A DNA stretch of 64,000 nt from Pelecanus crispus (lineage: Eukaryota; Chordata; Aves; Pelecaniformes; Pelecanidae). Shown piece after piece: positions 48,106-59,780 of the stretch. Below the pieces are notes generated by a model. That model had not been told where the DNA came from. It saw nothing but the letters and a program-made list of their open reading frames with translations, and ran no database searches. How positions within the stretch are numbered: position 1 is the stretch's first letter; each line of letters opens with the position of its first letter. The translations under genes and the position numbers were made by a program. The stretch is from positions 16,513,862 through 16,577,861 of the forward strand of contig NC_134675.1 of the NCBI RefSeq assembly GCF_030463565.1, written 5' to 3'.

Positions 48106-50327
48106 GATGCAGTGGTGGCCAGTGCTGCTCTTCCTAGCCTGGGTCTGCTTTCTCTTTTTTTGCTGGTATCAGGCTCTTCATGAGTGGCTTCTCACTCACC
48201 TGGATTGAGCTTGCCAACAGCAGTTCCTGCTCAGACCCACTCATGCCACCACTGTGGGAGAGGCAGAGCCTCCTGTTGGGCGCCCCAGTGCTTTTCCAAG
48301 GCTGTGCTTGTCATCATCAATACCCTCCGTTTTGAGTTTGCCTGGTTTAACCCAGCCAAGGTCAGCCCACGGCCTTATGAGAACAAGCTGAGTTTCCTGC
48401 ACCACCTCACAATCTCCCAGCCCCACCACGCCCACCTCTACTGCTTCTAAGCTGATCCCCCTGCTGCCACCATGCAGCACATCATGTTTTTGCCTTCTCT
48501 TTTCTGCATATGAAAACCCATCAGCATTGTGTTTAAAGTCAGAGTCCAGGATTCATGGCTTCTGCTCAGCCCCCATCTGTCAGCAGCCATCTACTGCCTT
48601 GTGTTTTACAGTGGGGTTGTGGGTCCTTTGGCGAGGGTCTGTCTGCTTTGCACTGCACCTTCCTAAGTGCCACGGTAGTACGAATGGGTACCTGTCTGAT
48701 TTTTGGCCTGTTCAACCAGGTCTTTCAGAGGTCAACGATAAGTAATGAGGTTGTGCTGGTGGATTTAGTGCAGGAGGTACTTGTAGGCTTAGAAACAGGG
48801 ATGGCCACTCCCTGTATTCAAACTCATTTACAACCAGATGGTGATTTTAATTTTAGGTCGCTTTTGAGTGTGGGTTGGAGAGGAGCCAGTGCTCCAGACC
48901 ATGACCAGGATCTGCCCAGACTCTTTCACTAGTGTGGGTAATGGCATGACTCAGGTCGGCTCCCTGCTCTCATTAATTCCTTTCTTGCTGCCTCAGGAAG
49001 GAGAGCAGCCTTCATGGGTGATGACGCATGGGAAGGACTCTTCCCAAATGTGCTGGTTTTGGCTGGGACAGAGTTAATTTTCTTCATAGTAGCTAGCATG
49101 GGGCTATGTTTTGGATTTGTGCTGAAAACAGTGTTAATAATTCAGGGATGTTTTAGTTATTGCTGAGCAGTGCTTACAGAGAGTCAAGGACTTTTCTGCT
49201 CCTCACACTGCCCAGCCAGCAAGTAGACTGGGGGTGCACAAGAAGTTAGGAGGGGACACAGCTGGGACAGCTGACCCCAACTAACCAAAGGGATATTCCA
49301 CACCATATGACATCATGCTCAGCAATAAAACTAGGGAGGAGGTTGGCGGGGGGGGCCGCTGCTCAGGGACTGGCTGGGCATCAGTTGGTTGGCGATGAGC
49401 AATTGTTTTCATTTGCATCACTTGTCTTTCTTGGGTTTTATTTCTCTCTCTCTCTGTTATTTTCCTTTTCATTACAATATTATTATTATTTCAATTATTA
49501 AACTGTTTTTATCTCAACCCATGAGTTTTCTCACTTTTACCTTTCCGATTCTCTTCCCCCCATCCTGCTGGGGGGGAGTGAGTGAGTGGCTGTGTGGTGC
49601 TTAGTTGCCAGCTGGGATTAAACCACAACGCCAAAGAAGTTTTTCCGCTCATATTTCTTTCCTTCTTTTAACGTGAAGGGTCTTCATACTCTGGACGATG
49701 GGATCCTGCAGCATCTCTATCCAACTGGTAAGCAGTTCTTTCCCCAGGTCCTGGATAACCCTTTACGTGATGTGGAGGTCCTACTGCAAGTTTGGGGTAG
49801 GGCTGAAGAGTTTTTTCTGTTATAGAGTGGCACTGGGCAGTCACACACTGCTGCCCGGAGATTACAGTGCTCTAGCTGGATTTCCGCAGATAAGCCAGCT
49901 TTCAGGGCCTGTAAACTGCTTCTGTAAATACCTTTCCTTCATTTGGGAGAGAATGCAGCTTGATGGGATGAGGCTACAGATTAGACTTCTACATCTGTCC
50001 TAGAAATACACTGCCAGGATGGAGCAGGAGGAGCAGCTCTTTCTTCATGCTTAACTTTGTGTGGCTGCCTGGGCAGATGGTAGGAGGGTAAGAAATGGCA
50101 GTTTCCAGAGGCAACCACAGAAAGCTCTGGCAGGAGGATCCCAGAGTAGAGCCCGTGCCTGAATCCCAGGCTAGTATGTGACAAGGCTGCTCTTGTTCTG
50201 CAGTGGACAGTGGTGAATGGGATGTGCTGATTGCTCACTTCCTTGGTGTGGACCACTGTGGGCACAGACATGGACCTGATCATCCCAAAATGGCTAAGAA
50301 GCTCACCCAGATGAATGAGATGCTCAG
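48106..50327 (+). pseudogene. PIGO: PIGO pseudogene, first coding exons only
   Basis: Remains of GPI ethanolamine phosphate transferase 3, an ER enzyme that adds ethanolamine phosphate to the third mannose of GPI anchors. Segment 1 (48106-48490) starts MQxxxVLLFLAWVCFLF like PIGO, then shifts frame at a T run near 48160 (AGIRLFMSGF continues in another frame). It shifts again before FSKAVLVIINTLRFEFA and meets a TAA near 48449, just before the ADPPAATMQ active-site segment. The metal-ligand Asp of LIDALRFDF is Asn here. Segment 2 (48997-49727) encodes AGRRAAFMGDDAWEGLFPK and, after a solo [16 protein letters not shown]...[12 protein letters not shown]. Segment 3 (50204-50327) encodes [24 protein letters not shown]. 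Splice sites of segments 2 and 3 remain. About 35 residues between segments 1 and 2 and the whole multi-membrane C-terminal part are not found in the window. Confidence 0.93.
49049..49630 (+). mobile_element. Solo LTR (copy 8) inside a PIGO exon
   Basis: Starts TGTGCTGG, carries the purine/pyrimidine block and AT-rich tract of the 5.87 and 10.7 kb variant, and ends at accacaacg. The 5 bp ccaaa lies at 49044-49048 and 49631-49635. Counting one duplication only, the flanking PIGO exon reads straight across in one frame (LFPKKFFRS), so the LTR landed in coding sequence. Confidence 0.95.
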
Positions 50328-50701
50328 GTGATTAGTGCGGGGCCGGGGGGGAGCGCCAGCTGGCCTCTTCCTTCAGCCAGGCTGGTGTGGTCTTCCCAAG
50401 GCATTTACAGATGCAGAGGGCAACAGGAAACACTTACTGTGCCTGTTACCATGGAGAATGGCTTTGGCCAGCAGCAGCTGAAACCCCAGCTATGGGGCAG
50501 TCTCAGTTGCATAGACATGTTCATGGGGGAATGGTAGAGAACAGAGTTTGGTTTCAGAGGTAAGGCTGTCTTCAGGTCTTGGAGCCTTGGTTCTCAACCA
50601 AACCGTTAGATGATGGTGCAGCTAGAGTACAGCTGAGCCTTACTCCCTCAATCTGAGACTGACTAATGACACTGAGGTTTGGCTAATGTTTGAGAAGAGC
50701 T

Positions 50702-51788
50702 TAGAATCACAGAATCATAGATTCATTTAGGTTGGAAAAGACCCTTAAGATCATCAAGTCCAACCATTAACCTAACACTGCCAAGTCCACCACTAAACCA
50801 TGTCCCTGAGTGCCACATCTACACATCTTTTAAATACCTCCAGGAATGGTGACTCAACCACTTGACAACCCTTTCAGTGAAGAAATTTTTCCTAATATCC
50901 AATCTAAACCTCCCCTAGCACAACTTGAGGCCATTTCCTCTTGTCCTATCACTTGTTACTTGGGAGAAGGGACCAACACCCACCTCACTATGACCTCCTT
51001 TCAGGTAGTTCTAGAGAGCAATAAGGTCTCCCCTCAGCCTCCTCTTCTCCAGGCTAAACAACCCCAGTTCCCTCAGCTGCTCCTCATAGGACTTGTTCTC
51101 TAGACCCTTCACCAGCTTTGTTGCCTTTCTTTGGACACACTCAAGCGCCTCAATGTCTTTCTTGTATTGAGGGACCCAAAACCGAACACAGTATTCGAGG
51201 TGCAGCCTCACCAGTCCCGAGTACAGGGGGACAATCACCTCCCTGCTCCTGCTGGCCACACTATTCCTGATACAAGCCAGGATGCTGTTGGCCTTCTTGG
51301 CCACCTGGGCACACTGCTGGCTCATGTTCAGCCGGTTGTTGACCAACACCCCCAGGTCCTTTTCTGCCGGGAAGCCTATAGCGTTGCATGGGGTTGTGAC
51401 CCAAGTGCAGGACCCGGCACTTGGCCTTGTTAAACCTCATACAGTTGGCCTTGGCCCATCGATCCAGCCTGTCCACATCCCTCTGAAGAACCTTCCTACC
51501 CTCAAGCAGATCAACACTCCCACCCAGTTTGGTGTCATCTGCAAGCTTACTGAGGGTGCACTTGATCCAGATCTCATCCAGATCAATGATAAAGATATTA
51601 AACAGAACTGGCCCCAATACTGAGCCCTGGGGAACACCACTTGTGACTGGCTGCCAACTGGATTTAACTCCATTCACCACAACTCTTTGGGCCCAGTCAG
51701 CCAGCCAGTTTTTTATCCAGCAAAGAGTACACCTGTCCAAGCCATGAGCAGCCAGTTTCTCCAGGAGAATGCTGTGGGAAATGGTGTC
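50702..51788 (-). mobile_element. CR1 LINE (copy 5), 5'-truncated
   Basis: The 3' end at 50702 (cagaatcatag octamers) has a single, ordinary tail. The reverse complement encodes ORF2 from the RT core (TPFPT-side truncated; [32 protein letters not shown]) to the C-terminus ([37 protein letters not shown]) with frame breaks. It is closest to copy 2 but lacks the compound tail. It sits 0.37 kb beyond the last surviving PIGO exon. Confidence 0.93.
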
Positions 51789-52334
51789 ACTTGGAGCACC
51801 CTGGCTATGGAATGCTGCAATTATTTTGCTGCAGATCCATGAGTTGTGCCTTTTTGTCAGAGGGAAGAATGGGATTCAAACATCCTGATCACACAGCCAT
51901 GCCTCAGCTCCAAATGCTGTGGCTTTTGACTCTTTAATTTTTGCTGCTGGAAGGAGTGAGTAACTTGCCCTGCTGCATCTGAGAATGCAGTATACATTGT
52001 GTCATACTTACTGCATCCTTCAGAGAGAAATCCCCTCTTTTTTCCTTAAAAGTAGGAGATTGCTCATACAACATGATGCAATAGACAAGTCCCAAATAGA
52101 AACAGCCTGAAATTTGTTCCTGTTGGGAACCTTCCCTCTGAATTGCATTTTGTCAAGATCCCTGAAGGCTTTGAGGGACCAGCTACTGTTCACAGGGGAC
52201 CTAGGCAAGATCAGTCCACTCTGTCTCAGGGCTCTGAATTTTCAGTTCAGTTTTGAAGCATCCATTGCCCTGGTCCCTGGCTCAGTTACAGCTCTGCATC
52301 AGCACTTAGTTTTGCTCAGATCCTTTTGTGGGCT
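51789..52334. other. No recognised gene
   Basis: Short unique stretch between a CR1 and an ERV 5' LTR. I see no PIGO exon here. Confidence 0.4.
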
Positions 52335-52889
52335 TGTCCTGTTTTCAGCTGGGATAGAGTTAATTTTCTTCCTAGTAGCTGGCATAGTGCTGTGTTTTGT
52401 GTTTAGCATGAGAAGAATGTTGATAACACACTGATGTTTTAGTTGTTGCTAAGTACTGCTTATGCTAGTCAAGGACTTTTCAGCTTCCCATGCTCTGCCA
52501 GGTACACAAGAAACTGGGAGGGGGCACAGCCAGAATAGTTGATCCAAACTGACCAAAGGGCTATTCCACACCATATGACGTCATCTCAGTATATAAACTG
52601 GGGGGAGTTGGCTGGGGAGCAGTGATTGCTGCTCGGGAACTGGCTGGGCATCGGTCAGCAGGTGGTGAGCAAGTGCATTGTGCATCACTTATTTTGTATA
52701 TTATTGTTGTTGTTGTTGTTATTAGTTTCCCCCTCCTTTTCTGTCCTATTAAACTGTCTTTATATCAACCCATGAATTTTACTTTTTTTTTTTTTTTTTC
52801 CGATCCTCTCCCCCATCGCACTGGGAAGAGGAGGGGGAGTGAGTGAACAGCTGTGTGGTGTAACTGGGTTAAACCGGAACAGTCCTTTT

Positions 52890-52909
52890 TGGCACCCAAC
52901 ATGGGGCAC
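52890..52909 (+). other. ERV primer-binding-like site
   Basis: tggcacccaacatggggcac lies eight bases after the 5' LTR. It resembles the complement of the 3' end of tRNA-Lys(CUU), with differences of the kind left by CpG decay. It is a fossil site, and the tRNA assignment is by eye. Confidence 0.5.
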
Positions 52910-53494
52910 AAAGGGTTTGCAATAACGTCAGATCTGACCAGAGCTTGTTAAAACAAATTTGTGATAAGCATTCATTATATTAGTTTAATAGTCACTGTTC
53001 GCAATGTTGATTCATTTGCTCTCAGAGTTGTTGTGCTTGTTCTCAGAGTTGTGCTATGTAACACCTTAATTGCCATATGCACTCCCTGTGGTGCTGTTTA
53101 TCACCTCTCAGAGCTGGATTAAAGTTATCGCTTTGTTGTACTGTGTAACACTGGCCTATGGTATGATAAAATTATCGGTCATGAGATTGTACTCAGCACT
53201 GCTGTCATCCCCGTGCTTCAGGACCCATTTCTCAGAAACTATTAAGAATTACACTTTTTACCTCTTCTCCTTGGAGAACCAATCTATGAGGGAGACAGAG
53301 GGGGACACTTTCCCCCGCTCCTTCACCATCCCCTTCTCCTCCAGGCTAGTTACAACAGCTCTTGAGAATTTTTAATATCCTTGGGATGTTCAAACCAGCG
53401 TGTTCCTATTGCTATGTCTCCTGAATGCAGTTCAGGTCTTGTTTAGGGTTAAACAACTATTTAAGAGTACCATCCAGAGATCAACCCCCCACGA

Positions 53495-53635
53495 CAGGCA
53501 CTGCGGCTACTCAAACCTTGGCGACAGGCACTGCAACTACTCAAACCCCAGCAACAGGCAATGTGGTTACTCAAACCCCTGTGATATGCAATGCAGCTAC
53601 TCAAACTCCAGCGACAGGCACTGCAACTGAACTAG
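53495..53635 (+). repeat. 30 bp tandem repeat in the ERV leader/gag region
   Basis: About five units of roughly 30 bp, each with gcaact(ac) tcaaacc and a gacaggca core, lie in series. Units differ at several positions. In one frame they give ten-residue repeats of the type TQTPATGTAT. The array is inside the fossil ERV. Confidence 0.75.
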
Positions 53636-56600
53636 AAAACCAACCCATGCCGGTATCAGTTGCCCCTATACACAAGAAGATATACACAAGAAGATCAGCT
53701 CGTTTAGTAAGGGATGAAGATGAACCGGGGTCATCACGAGAAGAGGAGGAAGAGGAAGAACCCATAAATGAGATGATAACCACCTGATCCCTATCCCTGA
53801 GTGAGCTGCATGAGATGCAAAAAAGATTTCAGTTGTCATCCAGGTGAGCACATCATCACCTGGCTGCTCCGATGCTGGGATAATGGGGCCATAGCCTGGA
53901 ATTAGAGGGCAGGGAAGCCAAGCAGCTGGGATCCCTTTCTAGGGAAGGGGGGCATTGACAAAGCGATTGGAAAAGGGGCACAAGCCTTCAGCCTCTGGAG
54001 GCGACTCCTGTCAGGCGTGAAGGAAAGGTATCCCTTCAAGGAGGATATTATATATCACCCAAGCAAGTGGACCACCATGGAGAGAGGTATCCAGTACCTG
54101 AGAGAATTAGCTGTGCTGAAAGTGATTTATGATGACCTGAATGATGAGCAGTTACCCAAAGATCCAGATGAAGTCAGGTGCACACAGCCTATGTGGTGGA
54201 AGTTTGTATGGAGCGCACCATCATCGTGTGCCAACTCAATGGCAGTAATGACCTGGAAAGACGGAGAGGAACCAAAGGTGGGTGAATTGGCTGGCCAACT
54301 CTGGCAATACGAAGAAAGTCTCTCTTCCTCCCTACGGGCCTGCGTCTTGGCTATGGAAAAACTGTCAGAAAAACTGTCCCAAGAGTTCCAGCAACTCAAA
54401 GAAGGTATGTTCTATTCTCCACCTGTATGGACCAGTATCTCAGCCATTAGGAGTAAGCATCCCTCTACTCAAGAGAGAGGATATAGAGGGTACACACCAC
54501 GGGGCACCCTGTGGTTTTACCTGCATGACCACGGAGAGGACATGAGGAAGTGGGATGGGAAATCTACCATGACCCTAGAGGCATGGGTGCGTAAGTTGCA
54601 AGGAAAAACTATTACAAAAGGTGGTTCTTCCAGGAAAATTGCTGCTCCAGTCTCCAGTGAGCAGTTCCCCAGACAGAGTAAGAGGGCTAATTTTACTTCC
54701 GATCTTAATCAAGGGACTTTTGATTGACATTTACAAGAAGTGAACAACGAATACTGTGACCAGTGTTAGAGGGGCCCTGCCTCCAGCCAGGTGGAGGAAA
54801 GGGATAACCAGGTTTACTGGACTGTGTGGATTCGATGGCCTGGCACATCAAACCCACAGCACTATAAGGCTCTAGTGGACACTGGTGCACAGTGCACCCT
54901 AATGCCATCAAACTATAGAGGGGCAGAACCCATTTGTATTTCTGGAGTGACAGGGGGATCCCAACAGCTAACTGTACTGGAAGCTGAAGTGAGCCTAACT
55001 GGGAATGAGTGGCAGAAGCACCCCATTGTGACTGGCCCAGAGGCTCCGTGCATCCTTGGCATAGACTACCTCAGGAGAGGGTATTTCAAGGACCCAAAAG
55101 GGTACCGGTGGGCTTTTGGTATAGCTGCCTTGGAGATGGAAGAAATTAAACAGCTGTCTACCTTGCCCGGTCTCTTGAAGGACCCTTCTGTTGTGGGGCT
55201 GCTGAGGGTCGAAGCCTTACCCGATCTCTCGGAGGACCCTTCTATTGTGGGGTTGCTGAGGGTCAAAGAAAAACAGGTGCCGATCGCTACCACAACTGTG
55301 CACCGGAGGCAATATCGCACCAACCAAGACTCCCTGATTCCCATCCATAACCTGATTCGTCGACTGGAGAGCCAGGGAGTGATCAGCAAGACTCGCTCAC
55401 CCTTTAACAGTCCCATATGGCCAGTGCGAAAGTCTGTTGGAGAGGGGAGACTAACAGTAGACTATCGTGGCCTGAACCAAGTCACGCCACCACTGAGTGC
55501 TGCCGTGCCAGATGTGCTAGAACTTCAATATGAACTGGAGTCAAAGGCAGCCAAGTGGTATGCCACAATTGATATCGCTAATGCATTTTTCTCCATCCCT
55601 TTGGCAGCAGAGTGCAGGCCCCAGTTTGCTTTCACTTGGAGGGGTGTTCAGTACACCTGGAATCGACTGCCCCAGGGGTGGAAGCACAGCCCCATTTGCC
55701 ATGGACCGATCCAGACAGCAGTGGAACAGGGTGAAGCTCCAGAACATCTGCAATACATTGATGATATCATTGTGTGGGGCAATACAGCAGAAGAAGTTTT
55801 TGAGAAGGGAAAGAAAATAGTCCAAATCCTTCTGAAGGCTGGTTTTGCCATAAAACAAAGTAAGGTCAAGGGACCTGCACAGGAGATCCAATTTTTAGGA
55901 ATAAAATGGCAAGATGGATGTCGTCAGATCCCAATGGATGTGATCAACAAAATAACAGCCACGTCTCCACCAAACTAAAAAAAAAAACCTCAAGCTTTCT
56001 TAGGTGTCATGGGTTTTTGGAGAATGCATATTCCAAATTACAGTTTGATTGTAAGCCCTCTCTATCAAGTGACCTGGAAGAAGAAAGATTTCAAATGGGG
56101 CCCTGAGCAGCAACAAGCCTTTGAACAAATTAAACGGGAGATAGTTCATGCAGTAGCCCTTGGGCCAGTCCGGGCAGGGCAGGATATTAAAAATGTGTTC
56201 TACACTGCAGCCAGGGAGAATGGCCCTACCTGGAGCCTCTGGCAGAAAGCACCAGGGGAGACTCGAGGTCGACCCCTAGGGTTTTGGAGTCGGGGATACA
56301 GAGGATCCGAAGCCCGCTATACTCCAACTGAGAAAGAGATATTGGCAGCATATGAAGGGGTTTGAGCTGCTTCAGAAGAGGTTGGTAGTTGAAACACAGC
56401 TCCTGCTGGCACCCCGACTGCCGGTGCTGGGCTGGATGTTCAAAGGGAGGGTCCCCTCTACACATCATGCAATTGATGCTACGTGGAGTAAGTGGGTTGC
56501 ATTGATCACACAACGGGCTCGAATAGGAAACCCCAGTTGCCCAGGAATCTTGGAAGTGATCATGGACTGGCCAGAAGGCAAAAATTTTGGAATATCACCA

Positions 56601-57338
56601 GAGGTGGGGGTGACACGTGCTGAAGAGGCCCCACTGTATAAAAAACTGCCAGAAAAATGAGAAACAATATGCCCTGTTCACTGATGGGTCCTGTCGTCTT
56701 GTGGGAAAGCATCGGAGGTGGAAAGCTGCTGTATGGAGTCCTATATGACAAGTCGTAGAAACTGCTGAAGGAGAAGGGGAGTCGAGTCAGTTTGCAGAGG
56801 TGACAGCCATCCAGGTGGCTTTAGATATTGCTGAATGAGAAAAGTGGCCAGGCCTTTATCTCTATACTGACTCATGGATGGTGACAAATGCCCTGTGGGG
56901 GTGGTTGCAGCAATGGAAGCAGAGCAACTGGCAGCGCAGAGGCAAACCCATCTGGGCTGCTGCATTGTGGCAAGATATTGCTGCCCGGATAGAGAACCTG
57001 GTTGTAAAAGTGCGTCACGTAGATGCTCACGTACCCAAGAGCCGGGCCACTGAAGAACATCAAAACAACCAGCAGGTGGATCAGGCTGCTAAGATTGAAG
57101 TGGCTCAGGAGGATCTGGACTGGCAACATAAGGGTGAACTATTTCTAGCTCTGTGGGCCCATGACACCTCAGGCCATCAAGGAAGAGATGCAACATATAG
57201 CTGGGCTCCTGATCGAGGGGGTGGACTTCCCATGGACACTATTGCACAGGTTATCCGTGAATGTGAAACGTGCTGTAGTCAAGCAAGCCAAGCGATTAAA
57301 GCCTCTCTGGTATGGTGGGCGATGGCTGAAATATAAAC

Positions 57339-58690
57339 ACAGAGAGATTGTGTATGCAGGGGATAAGGAGGACCCTCCTGTTGAGTCATGAGGTTCAGAA
57401 TAGACCCCCTTGCTTTCTGAACTCCTTTTCAGAGAGGAGTCTAGGTGCAGCTAGGTCCAATCTTAGTCTCAGACTTGGTCAACAGTTTATGTGAATAAGG
57501 ATTATATATATCTCTCTAGTACATGGAAGAAGTGCATAAAGGAAAAATAGGTTACACTCGAGTGAGAGAGATCATGGATACAGGGGATAAGGGAGAACCT
57601 CCCATTGAGTCACGAGGTTCAGAATAGACCCCCTTGCTTTCTAAACTCCTTTTCAGAGAGGAGTCTAGGTGCAGCTAGGTCAAATCTTAGTCTCAGACTT
57701 GGTCAACGGTTTATAGGAATAAGGATAATGCATCAGTATAAGACTCACTTTGTAATTAAATCATACATCTACAGACTACTTAAATTGATTCACACATGCA
57801 TACACACAGACATGAATACATACATACATACATATATAAAAAAAATGGTATACCTGTTAAAAATTCCCCTCAAGTTCAGTGAAATATTCACATTGAATCT
57901 CTTGGCATTTCTCAACGGGCGAGGGTTGAGCCTCAAGGAGTGAAGGGTTTCAGCCCAGGCTCCACTGTCGGTCTTTGGCAATGGACCTCCGATTTTAGCA
58001 AACTTTAAGGGTTTGCTAGCTCTGAGAGGAGTCCTGCTCAGAGGGAGGTGCTGGTGCAGCCCGCTGCAGTCCAGGAGAGCTCAAAGGGCCTCACTTAGGA
58101 CTGCTGTTTTACAGGATCCTGAGATGATTGGCTTTAGTCATCAGTAAATTTCCATCCGAGCCACGATCCGGGTCGGTAATTACTGCTCTGTTTCTGTCAG
58201 GGGTAACTGATTGTTCTCACTCCCTGCTTCAACCGTGTAGGAGTTTCTGATAAGGACAAGGCCACTCTCCGCTTCAACCATGTAGGAGTTTCTGGTACAA
58301 TTAAGGGGCACCTAACTGACCAACTCACTACACAAGGTCTCGGTCTGGCAGGAATTCCTGAGGTCGTAAAGCAGTTGAAGAGAGAAAAGGTGTGTGTGGG
58401 GGGGATGCACCACCACACTGACCTGCTGGCTGTGCTCTCCCACCTCAGCCTTATATATCCCATGCCCTGTGGGCATGTCCTGCTTAATTTCACCTGACAC
58501 AACCAGGACTGGTTTGTAACTGGCATGACTCCTTGGGCTGCCTCACTGCCTGGTTGCATGCACACCAGTGCTGGTGCAAGGCAAGGGGTAGCAGCATGCA
58601 GTGGGGAGCTATGGGGGGGGCAGGAACGCATCAGCCCACAATTAGATGGGCTTAAGCAGTCCCACCTTTAAACATAGGTTATTTGCTGTA
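57339..58690. repeat. Unidentified repeat with tandem duplications
   Basis: Two direct copies of about 164 bp at 57341-57504 and 57565-57728 (period 224 bp) are about 90% alike by eye. Each has a gaggttcagaatagaccccc core. An ACAT/ATAC simple repeat (about 57795-57845) follows. A second short direct repeat, cttcaaccxtgtaggagtttctg, occurs at 58227-58249 and 58272-58294 (period 45 bp). On the - strand an atatataag TATA-like motif occurs near 58452. The whole looks like LTR or ERV-flank sequence of a different family, but I cannot name it or find its ends. Confidence 0.5.
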
Positions 58691-59780
58691 TACTGTGACC
58701 CCTTGGTGGCCAGATGGTTCTCAGTGCTGAGGGGGCCATGCTGATAGGTGAGGGGTGCATCGGTGTGGAGAGGAGGAAAGGAATGGAGGTAGCAGCTACC
58801 CAGTGAATTTTCATTTAACGTCAGAAGGTTAGTCTAGATAACACATGCTGCTAACCTCCAAGGCTGGGGCCCAAATAGGGCTTGTTGTAACCTCATAACC
58901 TGGTCAGGAGCTTGCTGCCTGACTGTATTTGTGCTGGCAGAAATCCTTATGGTCACAGGAGTTAGCATCAGTTCCCACACCCATTTCTCCAACCCATCTC
59001 TGTCTATTCTTCCCTCAACACTTCAGGCCACTTATTTATGCCAAGGCATGGTCACATTCTTAGTGTGCGTGTCTCCCCTTCCCCTTGGGAAGCAGCGGTG
59101 TTGGTGTGTGGGGAGCAGGACTGGGGAGTGCTGCCCTCTCCTCCTAGGTCTGACTTGACTCATTATGTGGCTTGGAGTGAGATTGTTGGTTTAATTTTTG
59201 TTATTAACCTCTCTGTGCCTCAATACTCCACTTGGAAGAAAAAAAGGGGGGGGGGGGGATGGGACCCAGTTCTGGAAAGCAATTTGAGAGCTCTGCATGC
59301 AGCATGGTGCTATGCTTTCCTGGGTATCTCTACATATCTGGCCGTTACTGCTTTCGTTCCCATTCAGCAGCTACACCCAGAAGATGGAAGTGACGCTTGA
59401 GTCTCTGCTAGAAGTAGAGCCTTTTTTCCTTCAAAAAAAAAACCCAACCAACAGGCAAGTTGGCAGCACTCATTCACCTGACAGCTTCGGCTCCGGACCA
59501 CTGTGATCCTTGGGGTCTGCACCCCACATCCAGCTGCCCGTCACCCGGCATGCCTCCATTTGCAGCACTGGGCTACCGTTGACCTACCTCGCTGGGGTGG
59601 CTGGGGGCTGTGCTGTACCTAGCACACAGGAGGCAGCCGGGGAGGGGTCACTTTGTTATAAAGTAATCGGTGGTGGGGGAAATTTGCTGCCCTGGAGAAC
59701 ACGAGCCTCCAAGCTGGAGGATGGTGCAGGGCTCCGGGTGGCTGCAAAATGGATGTCTGCAAATAAAACCATGACATTCA
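58691..59780. other. No recognised gene
   Basis: Unique sequence with a G run (about 59247-59258) and an A run (about 59434-59443). I see no conserved exon. The later PIGO exons expected by synteny are not here. Confidence 0.4.

Larger units (their letters stand above)
52335..57338 (+). mobile_element. Partial endogenous retrovirus, ERVL-like, with 5' LTR
   Basis: A fossil element. Its 5' LTR (52335-52881) is the same family as the solo LTRs in this window. A primer-binding-like site follows at 52890-52909. The gag region (about 53400-54730) includes a leader with a short tandem repeat and a matrix/capsid-like part. A protease segment with LVDTGAQ lies near 54870. The reverse transcriptase (about 55300-55970) has LPQGWKHSP and YIDDIIVWG, and RNase H (about 56100-57000) and the zinc-binding start of integrase (about 57150-57330) follow. 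The pol motifs are closest to class III (ERVL-like) elements. No envelope or 3' LTR is seen, and sequence similarity stops near 57338 at an unrelated repeat. The element is broken, with several interruptions. Its relative age fits the LTR burst in this window. Confidence 0.9.
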
